Source: Lathyrus oleraceus
Taxonomy: Eukaryota > Streptophyta > Magnoliopsida > Fabales > Fabaceae
NCBI RefSeq assembly: GCF_024323335.1
Contig: NC_066581.1
Span: 223,949,039-224,013,038, forward strand
Direction of reading: 5' to 3'
Length of the DNA stretch: 64,000 nucleotides
Shown: positions 13,101-25,938 of the stretch, in pieces
How positions within the stretch are numbered: the stretch's first letter is position 1
Layout: every line of letters starts with the position of its first letter
Notes under the pieces: generated by a model
What the model was told of the DNA's origin: nothing
The model's input: only the letters and a program-made list of their open reading frames with translations
Database searches by the model: none
Position numbers and translations under genes: made by a program

Positions 13101-13398
13101 TTCAAAGATGCACTGAAGATTGTTGAAGATGGTCAGTCAGATCAGTGGGGGCAGATGGTAGAGGTCTCCGACAACAAGAGCAGAGCCGGATTAGGTTTCC
13201 AACGAGGTTCATCAGTGGTTAGATCTGAAGATGTGCAACTCAGTTTCCGTAGCGGAGGGTTCATTTATGGTAATGAACAACACTTAGCTGCTGTGCTAGA
13301 GGGTGATGAAGATGAAGACTGCACCAATTTGTGACGCGTGGAAAGGCTTGCAACAATTGGACTGTTGTTGATATTCCTGTTATTCTGCATCGGTCTAA
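10152..13398 (+). pseudogene. gag-pro of element A, decayed
   Basis: The likely start is ATG 10152 ([18 protein letters not shown], a coiled coil). A TAA at 10551 interrupts the frame. The Gag core follows at 10575-11294, with VKFKVSDFEKYNG, ALRWYMGL, EAFVKQYKYN and FKEYAQRLREL. A stop after HHQ, a frameshift and further stops (about 11668, 12102, 12492) follow. The zinc knuckle is damaged: CAFHQGAPGYDIENF lacks the second His and the last Cys. The retroviral-type aspartic protease lies at 12507-12947 (FDGSRKTVIGEVDLPVKI, SCVLGRTWIHEAG). Its active site reads LLDTRSS rather than the usual D-T-G-S, so it should be inactive. This is the only Ty3-type protease domain in the window. Confidence 0.8.
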
Positions 13399-13653
13399 GT
13401 AATTGCTTTTATTTAGTTTTGAAAATCCTTCTCCTATGCCTAAGGGAGAAGTGAACATTGTTTGGGAATTTCAATTTGATCATTAATAAAATACAATTCT
13501 ATTCATCCACATCTATGATGTTTTATTTTTGCTTTTTGCTTTATTCTGAAAATGGTAATCACAAAAAACATAAATAAATAATAAATTGTCCATCTGCATA
13601 ATATTTGGTCACAAATCACTTCTCTAAAATCAAAATATCAAAGCATTATGCAG
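13399..13653 (+). other. Putative GT-AG intron between pro and pol (element A)
   Basis: The donor GTAATT is at 13399 and the acceptor ATGCAG ends at 13653, giving 255 bp. The position and donor hexamer match the introns of B, C and D. An intron between pro and RT is an established Ogre feature. The stretch is AT-rich and noncoding. Because the upstream exon is decayed, the reading frame cannot confirm this copy alone. Confidence 0.6.
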
Positions 13654-13933
13654 GTTGGTTTCTAACCCTATTGAATACAATGATCCTTCTCCTTCTCCAA
13701 ATTTTGAATTCCCTGTGTTTGAGGCTGAGGAGGAAAGTGATGAGGAAGTAAGTGATGAGTTGTCTCGTCTTCTTGAGCATGAAGGAAAATCCATTCAACC
13801 ATTGAAAGAGCAGATTGAGCTAGTCAACTTGGGTTCCGAGGATGATGTGAAGGAAGTCAAGATTGGGTCTCGATTGTGTCCTGAAGTTAAGAAGGGGTTG
13901 ATTGATCTTCTTCGAGAATATTCAGATGTGTTT
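13654..13933 (+). pseudogene. Start of pol exon 2 of element A, truncated
   Basis: The frame runs from the acceptor through an acidic N-terminal segment (FEFPVFEAEEESDEEVSDEL) to LIDLLREYSDVF. It aligns with residues ahead of the RT core in B, C and D, where the next residues are AWSYQDMPGL. The copia insertion begins immediately after the F codon, so RT, RNase H and integrase are lost from this side. Confidence 0.8.
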
Positions 13934-15342
13934 TGAAATTCTAGTTAACAGACTATCGATGTCACACAGGATGTTATGACATCCGATTCTGCGCAGACTG
14001 GAATGTATACAGCTTGTAAATGTAAGTGCAGTAAATAACACAAGGAATTGTTTACCCAGTTCGGTGACAAACACACCTACGTCTAGGGGCTACCAAGCCA
14101 GGGAGGAAATCCACTATTAGTAGTATTAATTCAGACCTTAAACCAACTGTTTAATCCTATCACTTAATACCTACCCAATGCAATTTCAATCTTAAACTAA
14201 GACCAGAGTTCCTACTCACTCCCCCTCAATCACCACAATGATTACAACCTTTAATTGGGTTAAAGTTAATGACGAAGTTACACTTCAAACAACTCTTGAT
14301 TGTGCTTAACAGCTTTAATCAAGATACACAGCACACACACTTAAAAGCTTAGAGTGACACAACACTTACAACTCAATGAACACCCTAGTCCAATGCAATC
14401 ATCTAGGTGATAATTATTTGGCTCACAAGTTAAACCTAATACAAGACACAAACAAAAATACAGCAGTAAAGATGGTACAATGAATGCTTCACGCTTAAAA
14501 CCCCTGAATTGCTGAAAGTAGGATTGCCATCCTTTTATATTGCAGCATTTGGGCCTTGTACTTGTATTTCCTAAAATTCAGGTTAAGCAAGTTAACCTAA
14601 TTTCCACATATTAGGGTGCTAACAAATAGGCTATTTGTTAGGTCCATTAATTGTAGCTCAGTTGTTAGTTTCCTGGATTTTAGCTCAGCTGTTGGATTCC
14701 TGAAAAATAGCTTGAGAAAAATACTGAAACAGAAAAACTAACTAGCCTACACTTTAGCATATGCTGTCAGGAATGAATGTCATAACATTCAGTTTGACGT
14801 CCAGAACATAGACCATATGCTAGGTCTGTTATTCTCCTGAAAAAAGACTGTACTAAATGCTAAACTGTAAGAGACCAACCAGTCTATACTTCAGTATCAG
14901 CTGTCAGAGATAAATGTCATAACATTCAGTTTGACATTTAGACAGTAGGCCATATGCCAGGTCTGTTTTTCTCCTGAAAAATAGACTGAAATACATACTG
15001 AATTGTAGCAGAAAAACCAACTTGCCTATTATTCAGTATATGCTGTCAATGATGAATGTCATAACATTCAGTTTGACATTCAGACAGTAGGCTATGCGCC
15101 AGGTCTGTTATTCCCCTGAAAACGCAGACTGAAATAAATACTGAGCTATAACAGAAAGACCAACTATTCTATAGTTCAGTATCTGCTGTCAGGGGTGAAT
15201 GTCATAACATCCAGTTTGACATTTAGAAAATCCTGTATTAGCTAATCCTGCAGCATACTACTCAAGCATGTCATGACATCAGTCAAGACATCAGAGTACA
15301 GTTAGTGTTTTAACACAAAATGCAGCCAATCAAACATCTACA
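13934..15342 (-). repeat. 3' LTR of the copia element
   Basis: It reads TGAAATTCTAGTTAACAG on the left to CATCTACA on the right, 1409 bp, TG...CA. A minus-strand TATA box (TATAAAAGG) is at 14531-14539. The part nearest 15342, which is U3, holds a tandem array. Confidence 0.88.
14690..15235 (-). repeat. U3 tandem array of ~140-bp units
   Basis: About four imperfect units each contain ATGTCATAACATTCAGTTTG, CCAGGTCTGTTATTC-like and CTGAAAAATAGACTG-like blocks. The array lies upstream of the TATA box in element sense, where repeats may act as enhancers. Only the first unit boundary survives in the right LTR because B begins there. Confidence 0.7.
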
Positions 15343-15358
15343 AACTCCCCCTTTGGCA
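15343..15358 (-). other. Polypurine tract of the copia element
   Basis: The minus strand reads GCCAAAGGGGGAGTT directly before the 3' LTR. This is the expected place and composition for the plus-strand primer. Confidence 0.8.
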
Positions 15359-15454
15359 AATTTTTGGCTAAAACAACTTGGCATCACAACAGAGTTCACA
15401 GCAGCGGAAAACACACATCCAAGCAGAGAATTAACATAGCTAATACACTCAGAA

Positions 15455-15912
15455 CAACAACACACTCAGCACACATAGAAGTTAAATAAAAACTTCAACC
15501 AGCAACACACATAGAAGTTAAATAAAAACTTCAAACAGCAGCACACACAGATGTTAAATAAAAACTTCAAACAGCAGCACACATAGATAGCAAACAGCAA
15601 CACACTCACACTCATCACACATATAAGTTGAACATCAAGCTGCAGAACAACCTCTGGATTAGAGGATCTTCAATATCTGTTCAAGCACATAGCAAATCTG
15701 TTGTCCTGGGGCACAGGTGTTACTCCCCCTTTTTGTAAAAAATGTTGCCAAAGCAACACTTAAAATTACATACCAAAACAAACTAAAAATTACACTGAAT
15801 TTTTCAGAAACACGATCTTGATTTTACTTCACAGTTTCAATCAAGAATACCCCCTCTTGATCTTGCTTTACAGCTTTGATCAAGACACCACCCACTTGAT
15901 CTTGCTTCACAG
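15455..15912 (-). repeat. Short tandem repeats in copia 3' noncoding region
   Basis: At about 15455-15620 a ~48-bp unit recurs three times; two copies hold the small inverted repeat GAAGTT...AACTTC around AAATAAA. At 15815-15912 a ~39-bp unit built on CTTGATCTTGCTTCACAG repeats about three times and continues after the inserted solo LTR at 20891. No ORF is convincing here. Confidence 0.6.
15908..15912. repeat. Target-site duplication CACAG, left copy
   Basis: CACAG directly precedes the solo LTR and is repeated at 20891-20895, the 5-bp duplication expected of a gypsy insertion. Confidence 0.85.
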
Positions 15913-16214
15913 TGTCGCATCTGCGAAAAACAACCGGCGGGAAAAAGCAAAACAAAACAAACAGAGCCGCCACCGTGCATTATTTATCCCAAAAGAGGGA
16001 AAGGAAACGCTCGAAGTAAACTTGGAAAAGACATGGTCTCGTGACCAAAGAGAGATGGGATCGGGAGTCGGTTATGCGAAGGGAAGGTATTAGCACCCCT
16101 ACGCATCCGTCGTACTCGACGGGATCCACGCTCAAAAGAATAGAAGAAAGGTTGCTAAACACTGCTCAAAAGAATGCACACACACACTGGAATAAGACAC
16201 AGATGGAAGAAGAG

Positions 16215-16293
16215 GGGAACGGGCTCGCTAGGATATCGCATCCTATGCCTACGTATCTCATCTGGAATGAGAATCAGAGCTACCGTAGTTCGG
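16215..16293 (-). promoter_or_regulatory. R/U5 two-hairpin module, solo LTR copy 1
   Basis: In element sense CGAACTACGG is followed by TCTCAT-TCCAG-ATGAGA (16256-16272), the linker TACGTAGGCA and TAGGAT-GCGAT-ATCCTA (16229-16245), then GCGAGC. The second stem differs from that of B at two base pairs, both compensated, while the GCGAT loop is unchanged. Confidence 0.7.
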
Positions 16294-16315
16294 CTCACGC
16301 ACGCCAAACAAAACC

Positions 16316-16530
16316 CACACAGGAAGCCGACTGCCAATCGCTGGACTTATGTCAGACTCCACACAAACAGGCAAACATGGAAACCGAATGCCAATTGCTG
16401 GACTTACATCAGACTCCGAACCAACAAACACACACAGGAAACCAACTTCCAATCGCTGGACTTACGTCAGACTCCACACAAGCAAACACCAATAGGATAC
16501 GGAATGCCAATCGCTGGTCTTACATCCATC
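16316..16530 (-). repeat. Four ~58-bp tandem units in the solo LTR
   Basis: Each unit contains CCAATCGCTGGACTTACGTC with small changes, followed by an A/C-rich spacer. The units separate the two hairpin modules of this LTR. The long ORFs across them reflect the repeat and not a gene. Confidence 0.7.
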
Positions 16531-16633
16531 TCCTAACACACACAAGAAGGTTAACCAACAGACAAGTTAATAGGGAGTTTGGAACTCGAGCCTAATAACT
16601 GTCAAGCAAACACACACAAAAAAAAAGAAAAGG

Positions 16634-16705
16634 GTGCCCGGAGAGATCTCGTACGATCTCCTGCCTACGTACCTCATCTGGTATGAGGATCAGGGCGACG
16701 TAGTT
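16634..16705 (-). promoter_or_regulatory. R/U5 two-hairpin module, solo LTR copy 2
   Basis: The first stem is CCTCAT (16672-16677) with ATGAGG (16683-16688): the terminal T-A pair of other copies is replaced by C-G. The linker is TACGTAGGCA in element sense. A second stem pairs GAGATC (16643-16648) with GATCTC (16655-16660). Confidence 0.7.
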
Positions 16706-19700
16706 CCCCTTAACAGCGGAGAAACTTTCTCCTAACCAGAGACTGGGAAATGACAAACTAAAAGGGAGACTGACTCGAGCCTAATAGTTATCATGCCATC
16801 CACAATGGTCCTAGGTTGAGGTTTCTATCTAACTTGCACAGGCAGCAAGCTATCCTAAACAGCACAGTCAAACAACACAAGCACAAAAAGCAAGCACACA
16901 CACTATATGCACACAAATGGGCTCATACAAGGTTAAGCTGTGAAACACAAGCCAACTGGAATCGGGTGTAGTTAGCTCTTAACCCTAACATTGAGAGTTA
17001 GGGTGAAGCAGATGAAATGGGGAGTGAGGGTAAGACCTCACAGCTCTTATCCCTGGCCTGGGAGAGCTTCAGACAAATGAAAGTGTGGGAGTTCAGAAAG
17101 TTGGAACTCTTCTCCACATATGACTGACACAACAAAGATCTTGGGTTAACATCCACAACGCATCAACACAAGGTGTGAGCAAAGTGGATGACACAACTGA
17201 ATAGCAGGAGATGGATTGCACATCTCTTTTATCTACCAATTGCCTCATCAAAGGACTTTTCCTGCTTGGCACAAAAATAAACATTCACAAGCATTGCCTC
17301 TTAAGGAGGGCTTCAGACAGGTGCCTGCCCAAATAACAGGACAGGTCTTCCAGACTACATGAAGATTAGAGGTTATACCTAAGTGGTTAAGCAACCAAGC
17401 AAAAGCAAGTTCAAAATGAACTTAAGCAACTTAGGTACCTGTGGAAACATCAAACAAATCAGTACAACTATACAGACAAACAGACAATCATGAATATCCA
17501 ACAGTCAAACCCAATGAGCAAAGGCATAAGCCAACAAGTCAAACTCAAATGAGTTAACAACCCTACAAAACACACAAGGTTAGTAGTCAAAAGTAAACAT
17601 CAAGGGCTCAAGTGATAGAGCACCAACAACTATGGAACTTGAATGTTCCACCTGAAATCAAAGCTCAAACATAAGCAACCAACCACTAGGTCAAAGCCTA
17701 GGGTCAAAGATGGAGAAAAAATCCAAAACAGAACATGAAATTTAACATGAATCAACTTCATTCAATCAAGAACACAATCCAAGAGGTCTCACATCAATAT
17801 CAATTACCAAATCCATTTCATGAACCAAACATGGCAAGGTATGCAAGTTGTGACCACATTGTGACATTAGAATGAACAAATGCACAATAATTCAAAAATG
17901 ATTAAAACAATTTTGGAAAAATTCATGGGTAAACAGGACATACAACATGATCATCACACAAAAAATTAGAAGCATTGGACAATATTAGGCATGGTAATCA
18001 CATTGCATAAGTCAAGACAAGCACAACAAGCACATTTGTGACACCAATTGTCACACCAACTTAGCATAGGCATAAAACAGAGATGGATTATGGTAAAGAC
18101 CTCAAACCAAATCCAAAACAACACTCAACATGTCTAGAAATAGTGTGAAAATTTTCACAAGCATTGGATAAGGAACAAGCATTTCATGAATGAATGAAGT
18201 TCAAGGCCATTTAAAAGCTCAAATGTGATCAACCAGAATGAAAAATCTCAATTAAATCAGAAATGATCCCAAAAATTCCAACAAAAATCATACTCATTCA
18301 CAACATTCATATCAAGCATCATACAAAAAATCAGGACATTTGGAATTCATTTGGCATGGCAAATTCATCAAACAAGTTGAACATCACAAGGTGTGACACA
18401 AATTGTCACACCTACCTTAACATGATCATAAAACAGCAATGACACATGATAAAAATACCAAATTAACACCATAATTTCAAGCCATAAGTCTAGTTTCAAC
18501 ATGTAAAATTTCATGAGCATTGGATTAAATCTCAGCATTTCACAAATGATATGGCAAGGCAATGTCAAGAATGGGCACATGCACACAAACCCTAGCACCA
18601 AATATTTTCCAGCCATGCACAATTTATGAAAAAATGATGATAAAAAACTAGAGGAATCAAGGATCACAATGCAAAAAATCCCATAATTTTTGGATCATTA
18701 TTTAATTTGATATGAATTTTGGAAAATTGGAAATGAAATTGAAATAAAAATGAAACAAGTTAAATGGATTAAATGGAATATTAGGATTATTTAATTTGAA
18801 TTAGGTTTTGGCGCCAGGGGCAAAACGCCCCGTTTCATTAAACTTGGGCGCTGGCCAATCAGAAGGCCAGCATGGGCGCTCATGCAGCCAATGGAAACAA
18901 ACCCTAGGGAAACAGCTAAGGCAACGGATTAGCATGGCAATTGGAATCAAAAAACCGTGGCCAATTCCCTGAACTTCATCTTCTTCAGCTCGCACGCAAG
19001 AACAGTGAGCAGTCATGAACTCCAAGAACAAATTTCTCAGATCTTAAAAATAAGCATATGTACATGTTGCACATTCGTCATGGATCAAAGATCAAAGCAT
19101 GGCTAAGCATATAACATCGTGTATCAAGAGAATCGAGCAAATCATCATTCATCATCCAAACTTTAAATCACCGAATCTCAGTCAATAATGCATGGATTTT
19201 TGTAATTCAAAGCTCAGAATAACCACAACAAAGAGATCTACAACATTAGCATAGCATAATTGAGAATTAAGAGAAACAATTTCGTGACCTCTTGAAGTGC
19301 AGCTTTGAAATTCAATGAAATCAGGCCTTGCAATGCTCAGAGGTTCTTCTAGGAAGCTTGTACAAGTGGATGGATGAAGGCTTGAGGTTCAATTGTGCTT
19401 GCATCAACCAGAATTGGATTTCACCATTGTTACTTCCATAGCTTCAAGCATGAACAAAGTGCACGAATTCTCTAGGATCTACCTTCAAACTTGCTCCATG
19501 ATGCTTCCAGATGATGAATTAGGCAATGGATTGTGGTTTGATTCAAGAAAAATGAGAGAAAATTTTGAGAGAAAAAGTGTGAGAAATTTCTAGATCTGAA
19601 AATTGTGAGTGTTAATCTCAAAAACAGTTAGGGTTATGGTATATATATATGCTATGCTAAACATGCTTAATTATGCCTAAACCAAATGCCAATGAAAATG

Positions 19701-20890
19701 GATTAAGTTTGGAGGTGTTTTGCAAAATTGAGCTTTCACCCTTATGCATGGAAATCATGGATGAACAATACACGAAAATTATTGAATTTCACTTAAAACC
19801 ACATTTTAAAATCAATGGTAATTGCCAAATGTTCAAATAATTCACCAATTTTGAATTTCATGTTTTCCCTCCAAAAATCCAAGATTTTGCAAATGATTAT
19901 GTGATGATAATTGATGAAATGCAATGCAAGATTTTGAAATTAGAGGTCAAAAATAAGAACAATGCAAAAAGAACCACTTGAATTGGAGTTTTGGTTGAGA
20001 AGTTATGCCTATTTGAAGTTCAATGCATCCTTGGCCATGTTTTGATCACATCTCCTTAACCATACATGAGAAATTGATGATCTTAGACATTTTGGAAATG
20101 GGAGAGAAAGATCTACAACTTTCATGTTCAAAAAAATTTCATTTGAAGCTTTCTTGATGATGTAATCTTGAGTTGAAAACCTTTCCATTTTTGGCAAATT
20201 CAAATTATAGGTCACTTTCTATTTTTGGAAAGTTTTGTCCTGACTTTATTTTCTTCAATGTTGATGTTTGAAATGTTAAATGAGACTTGTTTGAACATGA
20301 ATGAAGTATTTCTAATCACTTCCCACCTCCAAATCCAACAGTTGACTTGGTAGTTGACTTTTGCAGTTGATAGATGACTTGGCCATGCACTGATGATTTT
20401 GAACCTCAACCACTTGATGAAATGGCACCAAAATGAAACCCTAGCTTATACAAGCCCAATAAAATCACATGATGATCCCCATCTCATTAAAGACCCCATC
20501 TCCTTGAAAAACCCTGATTGGTATAATGCAACTGATTAGGGTTGACCAGAGGTCAAAACCCTAATCCCAAGGAATCTGATCAGAAATAATGAACCTCTTG
20601 GTGATGATAAGAACATGATTATGGTGATGTACCATTTCAACCAAGATAATACCCAAACTCCTTGAGGAACCAAAAACCCTAATTGAAGCACAAACCTCAG
20701 ATGATTAGTGATCAATTCATGAGACCCTCAGGCTTGCATAACCTCTCTATCTTCTGAGAAAGACTTAGGAGGATGACTTGCTTATTGTTTCCATATGGTA
20801 TGCAAAGATGTAATGCCTAATGTCCTAAAACATGAGATGCAATATGCTAAGCTAGTCCCAAGAGAGGAGGGCAAATTTTGAGGTGTTACA

Positions 20891-21170
20891 CACAGCTTTG
20901 ATCAAGTAGACACACACTCTTGCTTCACAGCAGGTACACCCATATCAGATGCCATGACTTTGAGTATGACATCTTGAACCACTCCTGCATGGACATGTTC
21001 TTGAACTCCAGCATGTACATAGGCTGTCTCATGTTAGGATATCCCCTTAACAACATGTTAACACACTTGCAGCAAGTGACATAGCCATGATCTGTTGCCC
21101 AGTCAGAGCATACTTTCAATTGTTTAATAGGTTGAGATATTAAACAATACATCCCTAACATCCTTGGTTG
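20891..21170 (-). other. Copia 3' noncoding region, pol-proximal part
   Basis: Between the solo LTR and the end of copia pol lies a short noncoding stretch that continues the GATCAAG/CTTCACAG repeats. Nothing else is recognised. Confidence 0.6.
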
Positions 21171-24100
21171 CTATAAATCCTCAGAAAGGCATATTCCCAA
21201 TTTTCCCCTTAGATTTTCAAACTGAGTAGCATCCAAAGCCTTTGTAAATATGTCAGCAAGTTGTAGTTCAGTTGCTACATGTTCCAAGGTAATCACTTTG
21301 TCTTCCACCAGATCTCTGATGAAGTGATGTCTAATGTCAATATGTTTGGTCCTGCTGTGTTGGGTAGGATTCTTTGAAATATTGATGGCACTGAGATTGT
21401 CACAGAACAATGTCATGACATTCTGAGAGACATTGTACTCAGTCAACATCTGTTTCATCCATACCAGTTGGGAACAACTGCTTCCAGCTGCTATGTACTC
21501 AGCCTCTGCAGTGGACAATGATACACAGTTCTGTTTCTTGTTGAACCACGATATGAGATTGTTTCCCAAAAAGAAACATCCTCTTGATGTGCTTTTTCTA
21601 TCATCAGCACTCCCAGCCCAATCAGCATCACAATACCCAGATAAGACAGACTCAGAGCCATGAGAGTATAGCATACCATAGTCACAAGTCCTATTGATAT
21701 ACTTGAGAATCCTCTTGACTTGATTTAAGTGACTCACTTTGGGTTTTGCTTGGTATCTAGCACACACACCAACTGCATAGGAAATATCAGGTCTACTGGC
21801 AGTTAGATATAGTAGACTACCTATCATGCTTCTATACAAGCATTGATCAACACTAGAACCTCCTTCATCTTTAGTTAATTTTAGATGAGTAGGTGCAGGA
21901 GTTCTTTTGTGACTAGCAGTATCCATACCAAACTTCTTAACTATGTTCTTGGCATATTTGCTTTAGGAGAGAAACATAGAATCCTCCATTTGGTTAACTT
22001 GCAGTCCAAGAAAATAAGTCAATTCCCCAAGCAAACTCATTTCAAATTTAGATTGCATCTGGTTAACAAAATGTTTCACCATTTTATCTGACATTCCCCC
22101 AAAGACAATATCATCCACATAAATTTGGGCAATCATGAGTTTGCCATCTTCATCCTTCACAAACAAGGTCTTGTCTATGCCTCCTTTTCTGTACCCATTA
22201 GAGGTCAGAAATTTAGTCAACCTCTCATACCAAGCTCTAGGAGCTTGCTTCAACCCATACAAAGCTTTCCTTAACGTGTACACATGTTTTGGCAGGTTAG
22301 GATCACAAAACCCTTTAGGTTGTTCCACATAGACTTCTTCATTCAAGTATCCATTTAAAAAGACACTCTTCACATCCATTTGGAACAATTTGAACTTCAG
22401 AATGCAGGCAACACCTAACAGTAATCTTATGGACTCAAGCCTTGCAACAGGTGCAAAAGTCTCATCAAAATCAACCCCTTCAACTTGAGTATACCCTTGT
22501 GCCACTAGTCTTGATTTATTCCTAGTGATTACTCCTTTCTCATCAGACTTGTTTTTGTAGATCCACTTGGTACCAATGATGTTAGTCCCTTCAGGTCGTG
22601 GAACTAACTCCCAAACTTCATTCCTTTTAAACTGCTCCAGTTTATCTTGCATGGCATTGATCCAATATTCATCAGTCAGGGCTTCTTTCACATTTTTTGG
22701 TTCAACCTTGGATACAAAACAGGAATTTGAGCTATTTTCCATTGATCTGGTAGTCACACCACTATTGGGATCCCCTATGATAAGATCCTTAGGGTGGTCT
22801 TTCTGAATTCTGATAGAAGGCACCTTATTGGATGCATCTACCTCAAATTCAGGAGGAGTATCTTGTACTTCTTCAGTCTTGACTGATATGTCTGTTGAAG
22901 TCTCAAGGAAGGTTCCAACATCCTCTATGGCATTGGATCCTTCATTTTTATCATCCACAATCACATTTATGGATTCCATCAGGACATTGGTTCTGGAGTT
23001 GAAAACTTTGTAAGCTCTGCTGTTAGTAGAGTATCCCAGGAATATACCCTCATCACTTTTGGGGTCCATTTTCCTTTTCTATTCACAATCTGTGAGAATG
23101 TAACATTTGCTTCCAAAGATATGAAAGTACTTCACAGTAGGTTTTCTACCTTTCCATATTTCATACAGAGTGGAAGAGGTTCCCTTTCTCAAGGCAACTC
23201 TATTGTGAACATAGCAAGCTGTATTCATAGCTTCAGCCCAAAAGTGCATAGGAAGCTTCTTTGCATGAATCATAGCTCTAGCAGATTCTTGAATACTTCT
23301 GTTTTTCCTTTCAACTATTCCATTTTGCTGAGGAGTAATAGGTGAGGAAAACTCATGACTTATTCCTTCAGATGAACAGAAGTCATTAAACTTGGAATTT
23401 TTGAACTTCGTCCCATGGTCACTCCTTATTCTGATAACACAACTATCCTTTTCTCTTTGGAGTCTGATGCACAGATCTTTGAAGACATCAAATGCATCTG
23501 ATTTTTCTCTGATGAAGCTGATCCATGTGTATCTGGAATGGTCATTAACAACCACATAGGCATATCTCTTCCCACCAAGACTTTCAACCTGCATAGGTCC
23601 CATTAAGTCCATGTGCAGAAGTTCCAGAGTTTTGGATGTGGTAGGATGTCCCAGCTTAGGATGTGACATCTTGGTTTGCTTACCAACCTGGCATTCAATA
23701 CAAACTCTTCCTTCTTTAATAAGCAGCTTTGGGATTCCTCTCACTACTTCCTTGGAGATGATCTTTTTCATTCCTCTTAAATGAAGATGTCCAAGTCGTC
23801 TATGCCACAGCTTCACCTCCCGTTCTCCCTTGGCTGAGGAGCAAATTGAGGAGTAGTTTGAGACTTTAGGTTCCCATAGATAGCAGTTATCTTTGGATCT
23901 GGATCCTCTCATAACTTCTTGATTATCTCCATTCGTCACAACACATAATTCCTTAGTAAACTGAACATAGAAACCTTGATCACACAGCTGGCTTGTGCTG
24001 ATGAGATTAGCAGTTAGTCCTTTTACTAACAGCATATTATTCAGTTCTGGAACTCCAGAATTGTCCAACTTACCAACACCTTCGATTTTTCCTTTAGCGC

Positions 24101-25868
24101 CATCACCAAAAGTCACATAACTGGTAGTGTGAGGCTGTATATCCACCAATAAATTCTCCATACCAGTCATATGTCTTGAGCAGCCACTATCAAAGTACTA
24201 GTCTTCTCTGGTAGACGCCCTTAGAGCTGTGTGAGCTAACCTAGCAACCCATTGTCGTTTCTTGATGGGGGCATTATGCTTAGATGCCTTAAGCTTAGGT
24301 CTGACATGAGGGGTTTGGTTAGGATAACCATGCAACCTGTAGCAGAAGGCTTTTATATGACCAAATCTACCGCAGTAGTGACATCTCCATCTCTGAAATT
24401 TCTTCTTCTGATGGTTACTCATCCTGGTTCCCTGATGTTGAGACATTGGTTGTGACTTCTGCTTGAGTTTCTGAACTTCAGCCTTTGAGCGTTTGAGTTC
24501 AGCTGAGGATTTCTTAACAAAGCCTAAACCAGACATGGTTCCTGACTTCTGTCCCACCTTTAGAATCTCTTCCAACGTGTCAATTCCTTTATTCAGCATT
24601 CTGATGGATTTTGTCATTTGATCTAGCTTGGAGGTCAGCAAGGTTATCTCACCATTTAGACCATCTATGACTGTCAGATGCTTCTTTTTCTCATCCTTCA
24701 GCTCCTTGATGAGTTTCTTCTACTTTTCTCCTTGTAAACACACTTCTGCACTTTTGACACATATCTCTTTATATGAAGCAGCAAGTTCATCAAAAGTCAG
24801 TTCATCTCCACTTGAGTCATCATCAGAGGCACAGACACTTGTTAGTGCAGTGACATGTTTAGTATATTCTCCTTCTGATTCACTCTCAGAGTCTCCTTCA
24901 GACCAGGTGACAGATAGTCCCTTCTTTTGCATCTTGAGGTAAGTAGGACATTCAGCTCTAACGTGTCCAAAACCTTCACATCCATGACACTGGATTCCCT
25001 TGCCTTGGTTGAACTTTTCTTCAGAAGTTGATCTTTTCCTGATGTCAGACGAAATGTTCTTGACATTTGGTCTACCTTTTTGATCAATCTTCTTTATGAA
25101 CTTGTTGAACTGTCTCCCAAGCATGACTATGGCTTCTGATATGCTTTCATCACCTCCAGTACTTCCTTCTTTTGAATCCTCTTCAGTATTTGATACAAAA
25201 GCTATGCTTTTGTTCTTCTTTTCAACATTCTCACACAAGCCCATTTCAAAAGTTTGGAGAGAACCAATAAGCTCATCAACCTTCATATTGCAGATATCTT
25301 GAGCCTCTTCTATAGCGGTGACCTTCATGGCAAATCTCTTTGGCAATGATCTGAGAATCTTTCTTACAAGTTTTTCTTCAGCCATTTTCTCTCCTAAGCC
25401 ACCAGAAGTGTTGGCAATTTCAAGAATATTCATGTGGAAGTCATGAATAGTCTCATCCTCTTTCATCCTCAGATTTTCAAACTTGGTGGTCAGCATATGA
25501 AGTTTAGACATCCTCACCTTGGAGGTACCTTCATGAGTTGTTTTGAGAGTATCCCAAACTTCTTTAGCCAGTTCACAGTGATGCACCAGTATGAAAATAT
25601 TCTTATTTATTCCATTGAACAGTGCATTCAAGGCCTTAGAGTTTCCAAGGGCTAGCGCCTCTTGCTCCTTGTCCCACTCTTCTTCAGGAATTTGCAAAAT
25701 GATTCCATCTTTACCTGTCTTCGTTGGATGTTCCCATCCTTTGTTGACAGTTCTTCAGACCTTGCTATCTAGAGACCTCAAGAAGGCTATCATACGAGGT
25801 TCCCAGTCATCATAGTTAGAACCATCCAGCATGGGTGGTCTATTTGAGTATCCTACATCCTTGTCCAT
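21171..25868 (-). pseudogene. Copia gag-pol polyprotein with five in-frame stops
   Basis: From ATG 25868 to TGA 21171 one frame encodes about 1565 residues without a frameshift. Gag has a UBN2-type core (FENLRMKEDETIHDF) and a CCHC knuckle, CHGCEGFGHVRAEC; a second, CHYCGRFGHIKAFC, precedes the protease. The protease active site is DSGCSRHM. Integrase has an HHCC region (HRRLGHLHLRGMKKI...CIECQVGK) and the D, D, E residues in HMDLMGP, RSDHGTKF and NGIVERKN. RT carries FLNGYLNEEVYVEQPKGF and YVDDIVFG; RNase H carries CDADWAGS, STAEAEYIA and TKHIDIRHHFIRD. Stops lie at 25757, about 24722, about 24200, about 23081 and about 21965. The stop near 24200 replaces the Trp just before the protease motif. 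Confidence 0.9.
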
Positions 25869-25924
25869 GGTACTAGAAAGTAACGTCCCTAGATCTCACC
25901 CAGAAATTAATAGGCAGGGTGCCT

Positions 25925-25936
25925 GCTCTGATACCA
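25925..25936 (-). other. Primer-binding site, initiator tRNA-Met
   Basis: The minus strand reads TGGTATCAGAGC two bases after the right LTR. This is the standard Ty1/copia primer site in plants. Confidence 0.9.
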
Positions 25937-25938
25937 AT

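Larger units (their letters stand above)
15913..20890 (-). mobile_element. Solo LTR of an Ogre-like element, 4978 bp
   Basis: The + strand begins TGTCGCATCTGCG and ends GGTGTTACA, so the LTR lies on the minus strand (TGTAACACCTCAAAATTTG to GCGACA). It is flanked by CACAG on both sides, with no internal coding region, so it is a solo LTR left by LTR-LTR recombination. Near the element-sense 3' end it carries two copies of the two-hairpin module and AGAGCCGCCACC, the variant U5 block. A minus-strand TATATATATA run is at about 19640. GGGGC...GCCCC (18817-18831) forms a hairpin. The rest, 16800-20880, is noncoding; short ORFs are chance. Confidence 0.88.

Noticed and set aside
15343..21170. Envelope-like ORF after copia pol, as in some SIRE elements
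   Set aside because: After removing the solo LTR only about 850 bp remain, with tandem repeats and no long frame.
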